From Streptomyces ficellus (GTDB lineage Bacteria > Actinomycetota > Actinomycetes > Streptomycetales > Streptomycetaceae): 64,000 bases of DNA. Both the position numbers and the translations under genes were made by a program. The stretch lies in contig NZ_JAUEPL010000004.1 in the NCBI RefSeq assembly GCF_030406405.1, forward strand, positions 62,001 to 126,000, read 5' to 3'. Shown here one piece after another: positions 36,931-45,801 of the stretch. The notes under the pieces were generated by a model. It had not been told where the DNA came from, made no database searches, and worked only from the letters and a program-made list of their open reading frames with translations. The first letter of the stretch is position 1. Each line of letters opens with the position of its first letter.

Positions 36931-37725
36931 TCACGGCAGGATGGAGTCCACGTAGCCGCCGTCCACGCGGACCGCTCCGCCGGTGGTCGCCGACGCCTGC
37001 GGGGAGCTCAGGTACACCACCATGTGCGCGATCTCCTCCGGCTCGATCAGCCGCTGGAGCAGGGACTGCGGCCGGTGCTCGCGCATGAACACGCGCTGCG
37101 CCTCGTCCCACGGCAGGGCCCGGTCCACCAGCTCGTACACGAAGTCCTCGACACCACCCGTATGGGTGGGTCCCGCGATGACCGAGTTGACCGTGACGCC
37201 CGTCCCGGCTGCCTCCTTGGCGAAACCGCGGCTCACCGCGAGCAGCGCCGTCTTCGACATGCCGTAGTGGATCATCTCGGCCGGGATCACCACCGCGGAG
37301 TCGCTGGCGATGTACTGCACCCGGCCCCAGCCGCGGCTCTTCATGCCCGGCAGGTACGCACGGGTCAGCCGCACCGCCGCGAGCACGTTCACCTCGAAGT
37401 ACCGCCGCCACTCCTCGTCCGTGATCTCCAGGGCGGGCCGCGGCTCGAAGATGCCCAGGTTGTTGACCAGGATGTCCACCTCGGGCAGCAACTCCACGGC
37501 CAGTTCCGCGCCCTCGTCGGTCGCGATGTCCGCGGCCACCGGCACCACCTCGGCATCGGGGACCTCCGCCCGCAGCCGCTTCACCGCGGCGGTGACCGTG
37601 TCCGACGTACGCCCGTTGACCGCCACCGTCGCCCCGGAGCGCGCCAGGGCGGTGGTGATCGCCGCGCCGATGCCCTGGGTGGAGCCGGTCACCAGTGCCG
37701 TTCTGCCCGTGAGGTTCACTCGCAT
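36931..37725 (-). CDS. Short-chain dehydrogenase/reductase
   Basis: A 264-residue classical SDR. The cofactor motif is TGSTQGIG, then NNLG, and the catalytic Ser (YIASDSAVV) and Tyr-x3-Lys (HYGMSK) are present, so it should be an active NAD(P)-dependent oxidoreductase. The C-terminus has GGAVRVDGGYVDSI. The substrate is not predictable. It diverges from the epimerase-like gene; 220 bp without a gene separate it from the SpoIIE gene upstream of 36710. Confidence 0.9.
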   Translation of the reverse strand: MRVNLTGRTALVTGSTQGIGAAITTALARSGATVAVNGRTSDTVTAAVKRLRAEVPDAEVVPVAADIATDEGAELAVELLPEVDILVNNLGIFEPRPALEITDEEWRRYFEVNVLAAVRLTRAYLPGMKSRGWGRVQYIASDSAVVIPAEMIHYGMSKTALLAVSRGFAKEAAGTGVTVNSVIAGPTHTGGVEDFVYELVDRALPWDEAQRVFMREHRPQSLLQRLIEPEEIAHMVVYLSSPQASATTGGAVRVDGGYVDSILP

Positions 37726-37898
37726 CCGCCAAGGCTTCCCTTCTCGCGTGCCTGCCCCCGCGTCCCATGGTGCCCTTCCGTCGCCGCCGTCATGCGCCGG
37801 TAGGCCCGCGACGTGGACCGCCGCGCAGCGGGTACCCGGACCTCCCCGGCACGCCGGCCGGGACCACGCCGAACCGTCGGAGGGCAGGAACCGTGAGT

Positions 37899-38918
37899 AT
37901 GAACGCCGGCAAGAGGGTCGTCGTCACCGGAGCCACCGGAAATGTCGGTACCAGCGTCGTGGCGGCCCTCGCGGACGACCCGCAGATCTCCTCCATCCTC
38001 GGGCTGGCCCGCCGGCTGCCCGGCTGGTCGCCGCCGAAGACCGACTGGGCACCGGTCGACCTCCGCGAGGAGACCGACCTCGTCAGGCACTTCGAGGGCG
38101 CCGACGCCGTGATCCACCTGGCCTGGGCCTTCCAGCCGACGCACAACCCCGCGGCGACCTGGCGGACCAATGTGCACGGCAGCCTCCAGGTGTTCCGGGA
38201 CGTCGCCGCCGCGGGCGTACCCGTGCTGGTCCACGCCTCGTCCGTGGGCGCGTACTCGCCGGGCCCGAAGGTCGGCGCGGTCGACGAGTCCTGGCCCACG
38301 CACGGCTGGCCGGAGGCCGCGTACTGTCGCGAGAAGGCCTATCTGGAACGGGTCCTCGACGCCTTCGAGCCCCGCAACCCCGGTGTGCGGGTGGTCCGGA
38401 TGCGCCCGGCGTTCCTGTTCAAGGAGGAGTCCGGGAGCGAGCAGCGGCGGATCTTCGCGGGCCGGTTCGTGCCCGGACCGCTGGCCGGGCCCAGGACCAT
38501 CCCCGTCGTACCGGACATCCCCGGGCTGCGGTTCCAGGCGCTGCACACCGACGACGCGGCCCAGGCCTACCGGCTCGCCGTCACCAAGGAGGTCAGCGGC
38601 GCCTTCAACCTGGCCGCCGAGCCGGTCATCGACGCCGGCGCGCTCGCCCGGCTCCTCGACGCCCGTGTCGTACGGCTGCCGCGCCCGGCCGCCCGCGCCG
38701 CGCTCGCCGCGGGGTGGGGCCTGCACCTGATCCCGGCCTCCCCGCAGCTCTTCGACGCCGTGCTGCGCCTGCCGCTGCTGGACAGCACCCGCGCCCGCGA
38801 GGAACTGGGCTGGAACCCCCAGCGCACCGCACTGGAGGCGATCGGGGACATGCTGCGCGGCATGCGGCGCGGCGCGGGCATGCAGACCGCGCCCCTCGCG
38901 GGCCGCAAGGCGAGCTGA
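37899..38918 (+). CDS. NAD-dependent epimerase/dehydratase family protein
   Basis: A 339-residue extended SDR. It has VVVTGATGNVGTSVVAAL (NAD site), HLAWAFQPTHNPAATW, the catalytic Ser region HASSVGAYSPG and Tyr-x3-Lys as YCREK. It has the UDP-sugar-epimerase fold, but many such actinobacterial proteins are reductases of unknown use. ATG 37899 is chosen; GTG 37893 is in frame and closer to GGAGGG. The stop at 38916-38918 directly abuts the stop of the next, convergent gene with no spacer. Confidence 0.88.
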   Translation: MNAGKRVVVTGATGNVGTSVVAALADDPQISSILGLARRLPGWSPPKTDWAPVDLREETDLVRHFEGADAVIHLAWAFQPTHNPAATWRTNVHGSLQVFRDVAAAGVPVLVHASSVGAYSPGPKVGAVDESWPTHGWPEAAYCREKAYLERVLDAFEPRNPGVRVVRMRPAFLFKEESGSEQRRIFAGRFVPGPLAGPRTIPVVPDIPGLRFQALHTDDAAQAYRLAVTKEVSGAFNLAAEPVIDAGALARLLDARVVRLPRPAARAALAAGWGLHLIPASPQLFDAVLRLPLLDSTRAREELGWNPQRTALEAIGDMLRGMRRGAGMQTAPLAGRKAS

Positions 38919-40559
38919 TCAGCGGGGGACAGGTTTCCAGGAACGTCGCTCGAACGCGGCGAACGCCGCCTCCTGGCGCCACTGCACGGCCGCCTTCGGG
39001 CTCTGCCGCAGGAACCGCGCGCATCCCGGCCCGGGAGCCGCGGCGCCGGGCCGGGCGGGCGCGCAGGCGGGTACGGGTGTGTAGGCGTGCCGGCCGGTGA
39101 CGGTCCGCCACAGGCTGCGCCCCGGCAGGAACGCGTACTCCAGCGAGTCACGCGCGAGGTCCTTCAGCTCCGGATACCCGAGCCCGTACGTCACCGCCGC
39201 CCGCTGGTACTCGCGGCTGATGTCGGTACGCGACACCCCCGGGTCGTCGGTCGCCAGGACCACCGGGACGCCGTGGCGCCGGTAGGTCAGGAAGGGGTGC
39301 TCCGCGCCCCGTACGCCGAGGATCTGCTCGTTGCTGGTGAGGGGCGTCTCGACGGCGACGCGCCGCTCCCGCATGGTGCGCAGCAGCCCCGACCGGCCGG
39401 CCTCGTACCACAGGGACACCCCGTGCCCGATCCGCTCGGCCCGGCCCGTGCGTACCGCCTCCCCGATGTGGAAGGTCAGCTCGTGCGGCTTCACCAGGCC
39501 CGGCACCAGCTCACCCGCGTGGAGCGTGATGTGGGCCCGCGGGTAGCGGCGGTGCAGCAGGTTCAGCATCGACATGTGCAGCCGGTAGTCGCGCAGCGCC
39601 CGCTCGCCGTCCTCCGGCTGGACCAGGTTCACCGCGACGAACCGGGCGTCCCGCTCCGCGAGTTCCATCCCGAGGACCAGCTGCGTGAACACCCGCTCCG
39701 GCGGGCTTTCGCGGTACGCCTGGGAGATGAACCGCACGGCCAGGCCGCAGCCGGGGCCCGGCCGCGACGTCCCGCAGCGCGCCGCCTCGCGGAACTGCGC
39801 GTCACCCGCGTCGGCCTCCGCGCGGGCCAGCCGCACCAGCCGGTCCATCCGCCCGCCGGCCAGCAGCTCGCGGTGCAGCCGGCCCAGGTCCGGGTCGAAT
39901 CCGACCTCGTCGGCGAGCCGTTCCGCCTCCCCGGCGACCGGCGACACCATCGTCTCCAGGTACACCTGACCCTGGCGGGCCACGGAGCCCGCCACCTCGG
40001 CCAGCACCCGCCCATGGCCCCGCCGCGCCACCTCCGCGAACCTGCCGAACGTGGCGAAAAAGTGGTCGTGCCCCGGTGTGCCCCGGGGGAAGTCCTGCAT
40101 CGACCACGCCCGGACGATGCGCGACCGGAACCGGGCGTCCCCGCGCGCGTCCGCCGCCGGCCGCGTACCCGGAGCGCACGGCGGCTGGCGGGCCGTCATC
40201 GTCCGCAGCTCGACGCACAGCCCGTCCCGCCCCGCGAGCTCGATCAGGAACTCGGTGGAGGCGGCCCCGAACAGGTGGTTGTGCAGGTCACCGCCCTTGG
40301 GCAGGGCCCGGAAGAACGCGCGCAGCGCGCCGGGCCGCGCCCGCAGCGCCGTCAGCTCCCGCGCGACGCGCCGCTCGTCGGCGGTCGTCTCGCGCTGCCG
40401 TGCCTCGGGGGTCCCGTGGGCCGCGAGGCCCGGGGCCGGACGGGCGGTGGCCGGACGGGCGGTGGCCGGTGCGGCCCCCGGCAGCAGCGCCGACAGCAGG
40501 AGGAGCAGGAGAAGCACGACGAGCGGGACGGGCGGGACGAGGGGGGCGGGCAGGACCAT
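38919..40559 (-). CDS. Secreted adenosine deaminase
   Basis: A 546-residue exported deaminase converting adenosine to inosine outside the cell. A long hydrophobic signal (PLVVLLLLLLLSALLPGAA) is followed by the metal-dependent deaminase domain: His93 and His95 in GGDLHNHLFG, HITLHAGEL, ERIGHGVS, TSNEQILGV and LATDDPGVSRTD. The PKGGDLHNHL form and the added N-terminal region resemble the secreted ADGF/ADA2 group. The ATG at 40559 lacks a clear ribosome site; an upstream GTG in the same frame (VIPVRAT) is possible, so the start is uncertain. Confidence 0.87.
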   Translation of the reverse strand: MVLPAPLVPPVPLVVLLLLLLLSALLPGAAPATARPATARPAPGLAAHGTPEARQRETTADERRVARELTALRARPGALRAFFRALPKGGDLHNHLFGAASTEFLIELAGRDGLCVELRTMTARQPPCAPGTRPAADARGDARFRSRIVRAWSMQDFPRGTPGHDHFFATFGRFAEVARRGHGRVLAEVAGSVARQGQVYLETMVSPVAGEAERLADEVGFDPDLGRLHRELLAGGRMDRLVRLARAEADAGDAQFREAARCGTSRPGPGCGLAVRFISQAYRESPPERVFTQLVLGMELAERDARFVAVNLVQPEDGERALRDYRLHMSMLNLLHRRYPRAHITLHAGELVPGLVKPHELTFHIGEAVRTGRAERIGHGVSLWYEAGRSGLLRTMRERRVAVETPLTSNEQILGVRGAEHPFLTYRRHGVPVVLATDDPGVSRTDISREYQRAAVTYGLGYPELKDLARDSLEYAFLPGRSLWRTVTGRHAYTPVPACAPARPGAAAPGPGCARFLRQSPKAAVQWRQEAAFAAFERRSWKPVPR

Positions 40560-40820
40560 CGGGGCCCGTGGGGCGGGTGCGGTGGGCCGGGTGGCGCGTA
40601 CGGGGATCACCGCCGCATCATCACCGGCCCGTCGTGCCGGAGCGCCCCCGCAGGCGATGGCTCGCCGGTCGCCACCCACACGGGTGACACGGTCCGGAGC
40701 TGCTTCGATCCCGCACGGTCACGGGGTGACGAGGCGGCCGCTCCTGGGCAGACCGAAAGGAAGGAGGGCGCGGGACGCCTAAGCGTCCCGCCGCGCATGA
40801 TCGGTGTGAAGGGGGCAGCG

Positions 40821-41699
40821 GTGCCGGACAGACGTCCTCGCGGATACCAGCCGGACTGGCAACCACGCCCCGCGACGCTGGAGTTGCTGACGGCCGTCGA
40901 GCTGATCCTCGGCAGATACGCCGCACACTTACCTCTGACGATACGTCAGATATGGTATGCGGCCGTCGTCGGCGGTGTGCTCGCGAAACAGGAGCGGACC
41001 TACAAACGCCTCGTCGAGCTCCTCGGCATGGCCCGCCGCTCCGGCCGTATCTCATGGCTGGCGATCCGCGACGACACGGAAGCCGCCGTGGAACCCGTCG
41101 CCTACGACGGCCCCGACGGGTTCCGCCGGGCGCAGCTCGACGCCGCCCGCGGCTTCCGGCTCGACCGCCAGGCGGGCCAGGAGGCCAGGCTGGAGGTGTG
41201 GTGCGACACGGCGGGCCTGGTGCCGCAGCTGGCCGCCGTCACCGACCCGTGGGGCGTGCCGGTGTACGCGGGCGCCGGCGGGCTGTCCGGCAAGCGCGCC
41301 GCCGCCCGGCGGGCGGCCGTGGGCGGCCACGCCACCGTACGCATCTTGGTGATCAACGACTGGGACCCGGGTGGACTGCACCTGTTCACGGCACTGGCCG
41401 AGGACATCACGGCCTTCGCCGCGCTCGACGCCCCCGACGTGACGATGGAGTTCGACCGCCTGGCCGTCACCGAGCGCCAGGTCGCCGAACTCGGCCTGCC
41501 CACGGCCCCTGTGAAGGCCGGCGACCGGCGCTCCTTCCCCGGCACGTCCACCACCCAGGCCGAGGCGTTGCCGCCGGACGCGCTGGCGACGCTGGTACGT
41601 GACGCGATCAGCGGCAGCCGCGACACCGCCGTCCTGGCCGACGTCCTCGAACGCGAGGAGGCCGAGCGCCGCGTCCTGCTGGAGCGCTTCCGTCCGTAG
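40821..41699 (+). CDS. Spo11/Top6A-like TOPRIM protein with a TTA codon
   Basis: A 292-residue stand-alone protein related to the A subunit of topoisomerase VI and to Spo11. The N-terminal winged-helix part has LTIRQIWYAAVVGG, where the Tyr46 position matches the DNA-cleaving tyrosine of the RxxYY motif, then ERTYKRLVELLGMARRSGRI and WLAIRDDTE. The C-terminal TOPRIM part has LEVWCDTAGL and LVINDWDPGGLHLF, with the DxD pair. Leu37 is TTA (40929-40931), amid rare AGA, ATA and TAT codons, suggesting later acquisition. GTG 40821 has AAGGGGG five bases upstream. No Top6B gene is nearby. Confidence 0.72.
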   Translation: MPDRRPRGYQPDWQPRPATLELLTAVELILGRYAAHLPLTIRQIWYAAVVGGVLAKQERTYKRLVELLGMARRSGRISWLAIRDDTEAAVEPVAYDGPDGFRRAQLDAARGFRLDRQAGQEARLEVWCDTAGLVPQLAAVTDPWGVPVYAGAGGLSGKRAAARRAAVGGHATVRILVINDWDPGGLHLFTALAEDITAFAALDAPDVTMEFDRLAVTERQVAELGLPTAPVKAGDRRSFPGTSTTQAEALPPDALATLVRDAISGSRDTAVLADVLEREEAERRVLLERFRP

Positions 41700-41701
41700 C
41701 C

Positions 41702-42970
41702 TCAGGGCGGATCGCCGGGTGCCGCCCTGGCCCGCATGCGGTCGAGGCGGCCGATGACCGGTGTCGCCGCCACCCCGTGCAGGACGACGGAGGCGAGGAC
41801 GGTGAACGCCACAGCGGCCCACAACTGCCGCTCCAGCCCGCCGAAGTCGTCGTGCCCGAGGGCGTACGCGAGGTAGTACAGCGACCCGATGCCGCGCAGC
41901 CCGAACACCGCCGTGACCACCCGCTCGCGCGGCCCCGCACCGAAGCCCAGCTGCGCCAGCCACCCGGTGACCGGGCGGACGACGAGCACCAGCAGCAGGG
42001 CGACGGCCGCCGCCTGCCACGTCAGGGCCGCGAGCCCGCCGGCGGCGACGTACGCGCCGAGCAGGAACAGCAGGAAGGCGGTGAGCAGCCGCTCGACCTG
42101 TTCGGTGAACTCGTGGAGCACCTTGTGGTACCCGTGGCTGCGTTCGGCGGCGCGCAGGGTGCAGGCGGTGACGAACACCGCCAGGAAGCCGTAGCCGTGC
42201 AGCAGTTCGGTGACCCCGTACGCCAGGAAGGTGGCGCCCAGGGCCACGAAGCCCTCCATGTGCTCCGACAGCCGCAGCGCCGCCGGCCTGGCGCGGAAGA
42301 ACATCCACCCGAGCAGCCGGCCCACCGCCACGCCCGCCACCAGCCCGACCGCCACCTTTCCCAGGACGTCGCTCAGGGCCCACTCGCCGATCCACCCCGC
42401 CGACCAGCCCGCCCCCGCCGAGGCGGCCAGCGCCACGGCCGCGAGGACGAAGGGGAAGGCGAGCCCGTCGTTGAGGCCCGCCTCGCTGGTGAGCGTGAAG
42501 CGCACCTCGTCCTCGTCGTCCTCGGAATCGGTCGGCTCCCCCACCCGCACCTCGGAGGCCAGCACCGGATCCGTGGGCGCCAGGACCGCACCCAGCAGCA
42601 GGGCCGCGGCGGGCGGCCAGTCCAGCAGCGTCCAGGCGAGCAGTGCCGTCACCGCGATGGTCAGCGGCATGGTGATGCCCAGCAGCCGCCAGGTGCCCGC
42701 CCACGAGCGCAGTCCCATCGGCCGGTTGATCGCCAGTCCCGCACCCATCAGGGACACGATCACGCAGGCCTCGGTGAGGTGTTCCGCCCACAGCCGGTCG
42801 CCCACCGGATCGACCGGCGCCGCCGGCAAGGGCAGCAGGTGGGCGATGACCCCCGCGGCGAGGAACACCATCGGCATCGAGACCGGGCGGGTGAAGACCA
42901 CCCTCGGCAGGACGGCGGCCGCCAGCGCGCCGACGCCCAGACCGGCGTACACGAGATCGGAAAAAGTCAT
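41702..42970 (-). CDS. Cation/proton antiporter (CPA family)
   Basis: A 422-residue membrane protein with about 12 helices and no large soluble domain. The Na+/H+-exchanger signatures are GAVLAPTDPVLASEV (ion site with the TDP turn), SEAGLNDGLAFPFV (conserved ND) and FGLRGIGSLYYLA. It should exchange sodium or potassium for protons. Its ATG overlaps the stop of the VOC gene (ATGA). It ends 2 bp from the convergent Spo11-like gene. Confidence 0.9.
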   Translation of the reverse strand: MTFSDLVYAGLGVGALAAAVLPRVVFTRPVSMPMVFLAAGVIAHLLPLPAAPVDPVGDRLWAEHLTEACVIVSLMGAGLAINRPMGLRSWAGTWRLLGITMPLTIAVTALLAWTLLDWPPAAALLLGAVLAPTDPVLASEVRVGEPTDSEDDEDEVRFTLTSEAGLNDGLAFPFVLAAVALAASAGAGWSAGWIGEWALSDVLGKVAVGLVAGVAVGRLLGWMFFRARPAALRLSEHMEGFVALGATFLAYGVTELLHGYGFLAVFVTACTLRAAERSHGYHKVLHEFTEQVERLLTAFLLFLLGAYVAAGGLAALTWQAAAVALLLVLVVRPVTGWLAQLGFGAGPRERVVTAVFGLRGIGSLYYLAYALGHDDFGGLERQLWAAVAFTVLASVVLHGVAATPVIGRLDRMRARAAPGDPP

Positions 42971-43791
42971 TCCGCCGACGTGCGGGTGGTAACGGTGAAC
43001 AGCCCCCCGTCGGGGTCGCGGAGGGTGGCCTGGGCGCCCGGGTCATGGTGGACGATGCTGCCGCCGTGCCGCCGCGCCGCCTCCACGCACGCGTCGACGT
43101 CGCCGACCACGAAGTGCACCTGCCAGCGGGGCCGGACCATGGGATCGGGCGCGGCTTCGAGGGCGCCGGAACTGAGCCGGGCGGCCACATGACCGCCGCT
43201 GAGCAGGACCACCTCGTCCTCCTCGTACACGACGTCGCAGCAGCCGGGGCGCCCGCACGCCCAGTCGAAGACTTCCCCGTAGAAGATCGCGGCCTCGAAC
43301 GCGTCCCGCGTCTGGAGCCTGATCCAGGCGGGGGCCGCCGCACGCCACGTCTCCCAGCCGGAGAGCAACTGGCCCTCCCAGATGCCGAACACCGCGCCGT
43401 CCCGGTCCGCCGCCAGGGCGCCCCGCCCCAGCACGAACGCGACCGGCCCGACGGCCACCGTGCCGCTGCGCTCGCGGATACGGGCGGCGGTCTCGTCGGC
43501 GTTCTGGACGGCGAAGTACGGAGTCCACGCGACGGCCACCTGGAGGGCCGACGCCAGGGCGCCGATTCCGGCGACGGGCTTGCCGTCGGCGAGGGCGACG
43601 CTGAATTCCTTGCCCAGCCGCGCCGGGCGGAACTCCCACCCCATCACCGCACCGTAGAAGTCCTGCGCGGCGTGGAGATCGCGGGTCATCAGGCTGACCC
43701 AGCAGGGGGCGCCGTACACCGTCCCGGTGGACGTCTGTCCCGCCTCCTGGGCCTGCCCCGACTCCGAGGTCGCTGTCGGCTTCCTGTTCAT
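42967..43791 (-). CDS. VOC family protein, tandem glyoxalase-like domains
   Basis: A 274-residue protein with two VOC modules: APCWVSLMTRDLHAAQDFYG to AVFGIWEG, and AWIRLQTRDAFEAAIFYGEV to ATLRDPDGGLFTVTT. Proteins of this type in Streptomyces are annotated as glyoxalase/bleomycin-resistance-like; metal ligands and substrates vary. The first metal-site positions are not the canonical His/Glu set, so enzymatic activity is uncertain. ATG 43791. It is translationally coupled to the antiporter behind it, and it diverges from nothing. Confidence 0.85.
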   Translation of the reverse strand: MNRKPTATSESGQAQEAGQTSTGTVYGAPCWVSLMTRDLHAAQDFYGAVMGWEFRPARLGKEFSVALADGKPVAGIGALASALQVAVAWTPYFAVQNADETAARIRERSGTVAVGPVAFVLGRGALAADRDGAVFGIWEGQLLSGWETWRAAAPAWIRLQTRDAFEAAIFYGEVFDWACGRPGCCDVVYEEDEVVLLSGGHVAARLSSGALEAAPDPMVRPRWQVHFVVGDVDACVEAARRHGGSIVHHDPGAQATLRDPDGGLFTVTTRTSAE

Positions 43792-43915
43792 GTGCAAAAC
43801 CGTCCCGGTGTCACCAGTGATGCGGATGTGCCGCAGGTGGTTCTCTGTCCCGTTTGCCCGGTGTCCATCCTCGCACTCTTTACGGAGGCGAGTCCTGCGT
43901 CCGGACCCGTCCGGC

Positions 43916-44827
43916 TCATGGGCGCCGCCGTGGCGGGCGCAGGCGCAGCCGCCCGCGCAGTCGCCCCCGCAGCCGACCGCGTGCTCGCCGCAGCATCCGG
44001 GCCAGGTGCCAGCGCTCCTCGTACAGCAGCCGGCCCACCAGCGCGCCACCGAAGACGACGAAGCCGACGCCGACGAGCCAGGACTGGACGACCAGCATCG
44101 TGCCGACCGGGCCGTACGCCACGGCGTTGGAGGCGATCAGCGGGGAGAAGACCAGGCGCGAGAAGCCCCGCAGTCCGGCCAGCCCGATCACGGTCACCAC
44201 CGCGCCCGGCAGCAGGGCGCGCCAGGGCAGCCGTCCCCCCAGCAGCAGCCGCTGCGACCACCAGAAGAACACCACCGTGCTCAGTACGCCGACCACCATG
44301 CGCCAGACCAGGTCACCGCCGGCCGCCGGCTGGGAGGCGACGTCCGCCGACAGCAGGAGGAAGCCGATGAGCAGCGCGAGCCAGACCAGGTGGCGCCACA
44401 TGGTGTGCCAGCGGGCGGCGGGCAGTTCCCACACCTTCTCGTAGCCCGTCTGGACCACGCCGCCGAAGGTCAGACCGAACGCCGCCAGCGCGGCGATACC
44501 GAAGCCGGTGGTGGACTCCAGCGCCGCGCCCGGTGGCGCGAACAGCCGCTCCACCTCGTCCGTCGAGGCCTCCGCGACCCCGAGACCGTCCGAGAGCCAC
44601 TGCGCGAACCCCTGCCCGCCCGCCGGGTCCGCCGCCGCCACCACGATCAGCAGCGGCACCAGCGTCAGCAGCCCGAGCGCGGCGAACCCCATCGAGCGGT
44701 GCATCAGTTCCAGGTCGGTGCCCCGCCGCCAGCCGCGCCCGGCGGCCGAGCCGTGAAAGGCGCCGTGCAGCCGCCCGAACCACCATGCGCGGGCCCCGCC
44801 CTCGGCACCGGGAGACTTCTGGGACAT
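43916..44827 (-). CDS. YihY/BrkB family membrane protein
   Basis: A 303-residue integral membrane protein with about six helices (GFAALGLLTLVPLLIVVAA, HLVWLALLIGFLLLSADVA, LPGAVVTVIGLAGLRGF). The family was once called RNase BN; the molecular role is unknown, possibly lipid or osmotic stress related. The C-terminus is strongly basic with an RGRLRGRLRGRLRLR repeat, likely cytosolic. ATG 44827. The following gap holds 13-bp repeats. Confidence 0.88.
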   Translation of the reverse strand: MSQKSPGAEGGARAWWFGRLHGAFHGSAAGRGWRRGTDLELMHRSMGFAALGLLTLVPLLIVVAAADPAGGQGFAQWLSDGLGVAEASTDEVERLFAPPGAALESTTGFGIAALAAFGLTFGGVVQTGYEKVWELPAARWHTMWRHLVWLALLIGFLLLSADVASQPAAGGDLVWRMVVGVLSTVVFFWWSQRLLLGGRLPWRALLPGAVVTVIGLAGLRGFSRLVFSPLIASNAVAYGPVGTMLVVQSWLVGVGFVVFGGALVGRLLYEERWHLARMLRRARGRLRGRLRGRLRLRPPRRRP

Positions 44828-44888
44828 GCACCTCGCATACCCGGCGGCGGGCGCCGGGGTTCGGGCCGGAGCGGGGGAGGGCCCGAAT

Positions 44889-44949
44889 GGACGCCTCGGC
44901 CGGACGCCTCGGCCGGACGCCTCGGCCGGACGCCTCCCCCCGGCCGAGG
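44889..44949. repeat. 13-bp tandem repeat ending in a hairpin
   Basis: GGACGCCTCGGCC occurs three times in tandem (44889-44901, 44902-44914, 44915-44927) and starts a fourth. The last copy pairs with CCGGCCGAGG at 44940-44949 (stem 44920-44929, 10-base loop), giving a likely terminator 25 bp past the minus-strand acid-phosphatase stop. Confidence 0.85.
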
Positions 44950-44973
44950 TGTCCGCGGCCTGCCGGGCACGGG

Positions 44974-45672
44974 TCAGGACAGGCGGCCGTCGTAGTCCGG
45001 CAGCTTGAACGTCTTCTCGGCGTGGCCGCCGACCAGGTCCGTGGCCCTGTTGCCGATGTTGGCGATGATCGTGTACCCCTTCGCCTCGATCTCGCCGCGC
45101 TTGGCGGTCTTGTACGCGCTCACCTCGTCGAACAGGTCCGGGAGGTCGCGTACGTACAGACCGTCGACGGGGTAGCCGGCCCGGGTGAGGTTGTACGAGG
45201 TGGGCGCGTGGAGGATGCCGGGCCGCGCGGTGACGAAGAAGACGTCCACGCCGCGGGAGTCCGCGTACCGGGCCAGGTCACGGACGGGCCCGACAGCCGG
45301 GGTCGGGTACTCCCAGAAGTAGTGGAAGTCGGTCTCCAGCGACGTGTTGTCGATGTCGAGGACGATCGCCATCCGCTCCCCGGCGGGGCTCTGGCCGGCG
45401 GGGGAGGAGGTGCGCTGCTCGATGTAGGGGCGGGCCTGGGCGATGACGGCCGCCACATCACGCTGCCAGGCGCCGTAGTCCACGGGTGCCGGGGCGGCCG
45501 TGGTCGTGGCGCTCGCGGCAGCGGTGGCGGCGGTGGCCGCCGGGGCGGACGGGGCGGACGGGGCGGCCGGGGCTTCGGTGGCGGCGGTGGCGGTGGTCGC
45601 CGAGGTGGCCGTGGTGACGGCGACGGTGGCCATGGTCATCGCCACGCGTGTTCTCCATCGAGCTGCGTGCAT
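44974..45672 (-). CDS. Secreted HAD-family acid phosphatase
   Basis: A 232-residue exported phosphatase. The signal peptide is followed by a low-complexity Ala/Thr/Pro linker to about residue 63, then the HAD domain with DIDNTSLETDFHYF (nucleophile and general acid Asp), VFFVTARPG, and the lysine/loop region GYTIIANIGNRATDLVGG. This is the acid phosphatase class with the class B/VSP fold. It probably releases phosphate from organic esters outside the cell. It pairs in theme with the phytase at 54.3 kb. Confidence 0.9.
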   Translation of the reverse strand: MHAARWRTRVAMTMATVAVTTATSATTATAATEAPAAPSAPSAPAATAATAAASATTTAAPAPVDYGAWQRDVAAVIAQARPYIEQRTSSPAGQSPAGERMAIVLDIDNTSLETDFHYFWEYPTPAVGPVRDLARYADSRGVDVFFVTARPGILHAPTSYNLTRAGYPVDGLYVRDLPDLFDEVSAYKTAKRGEIEAKGYTIIANIGNRATDLVGGHAEKTFKLPDYDGRLS

Positions 45673-45801
45673 GGGGGGCTCACTCCCTGTGGGGAAGAAG
45701 GGATCCGATCAAGATGTTGGCATGCTCCTGCTCAATGATGGACGGAACGAGACGTTCCAGCTACTGCCCGGTAATCATGTGGTTGGCGTACGCCGTCGGC
45801 G

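Noticed and set aside
41052..43343. A 763-codon minus-strand frame across the Spo11-like and antiporter genes
   Set aside because: Both overlapped genes have recognisable domains; this frame reads as low-complexity Arg/Gly/Ala.
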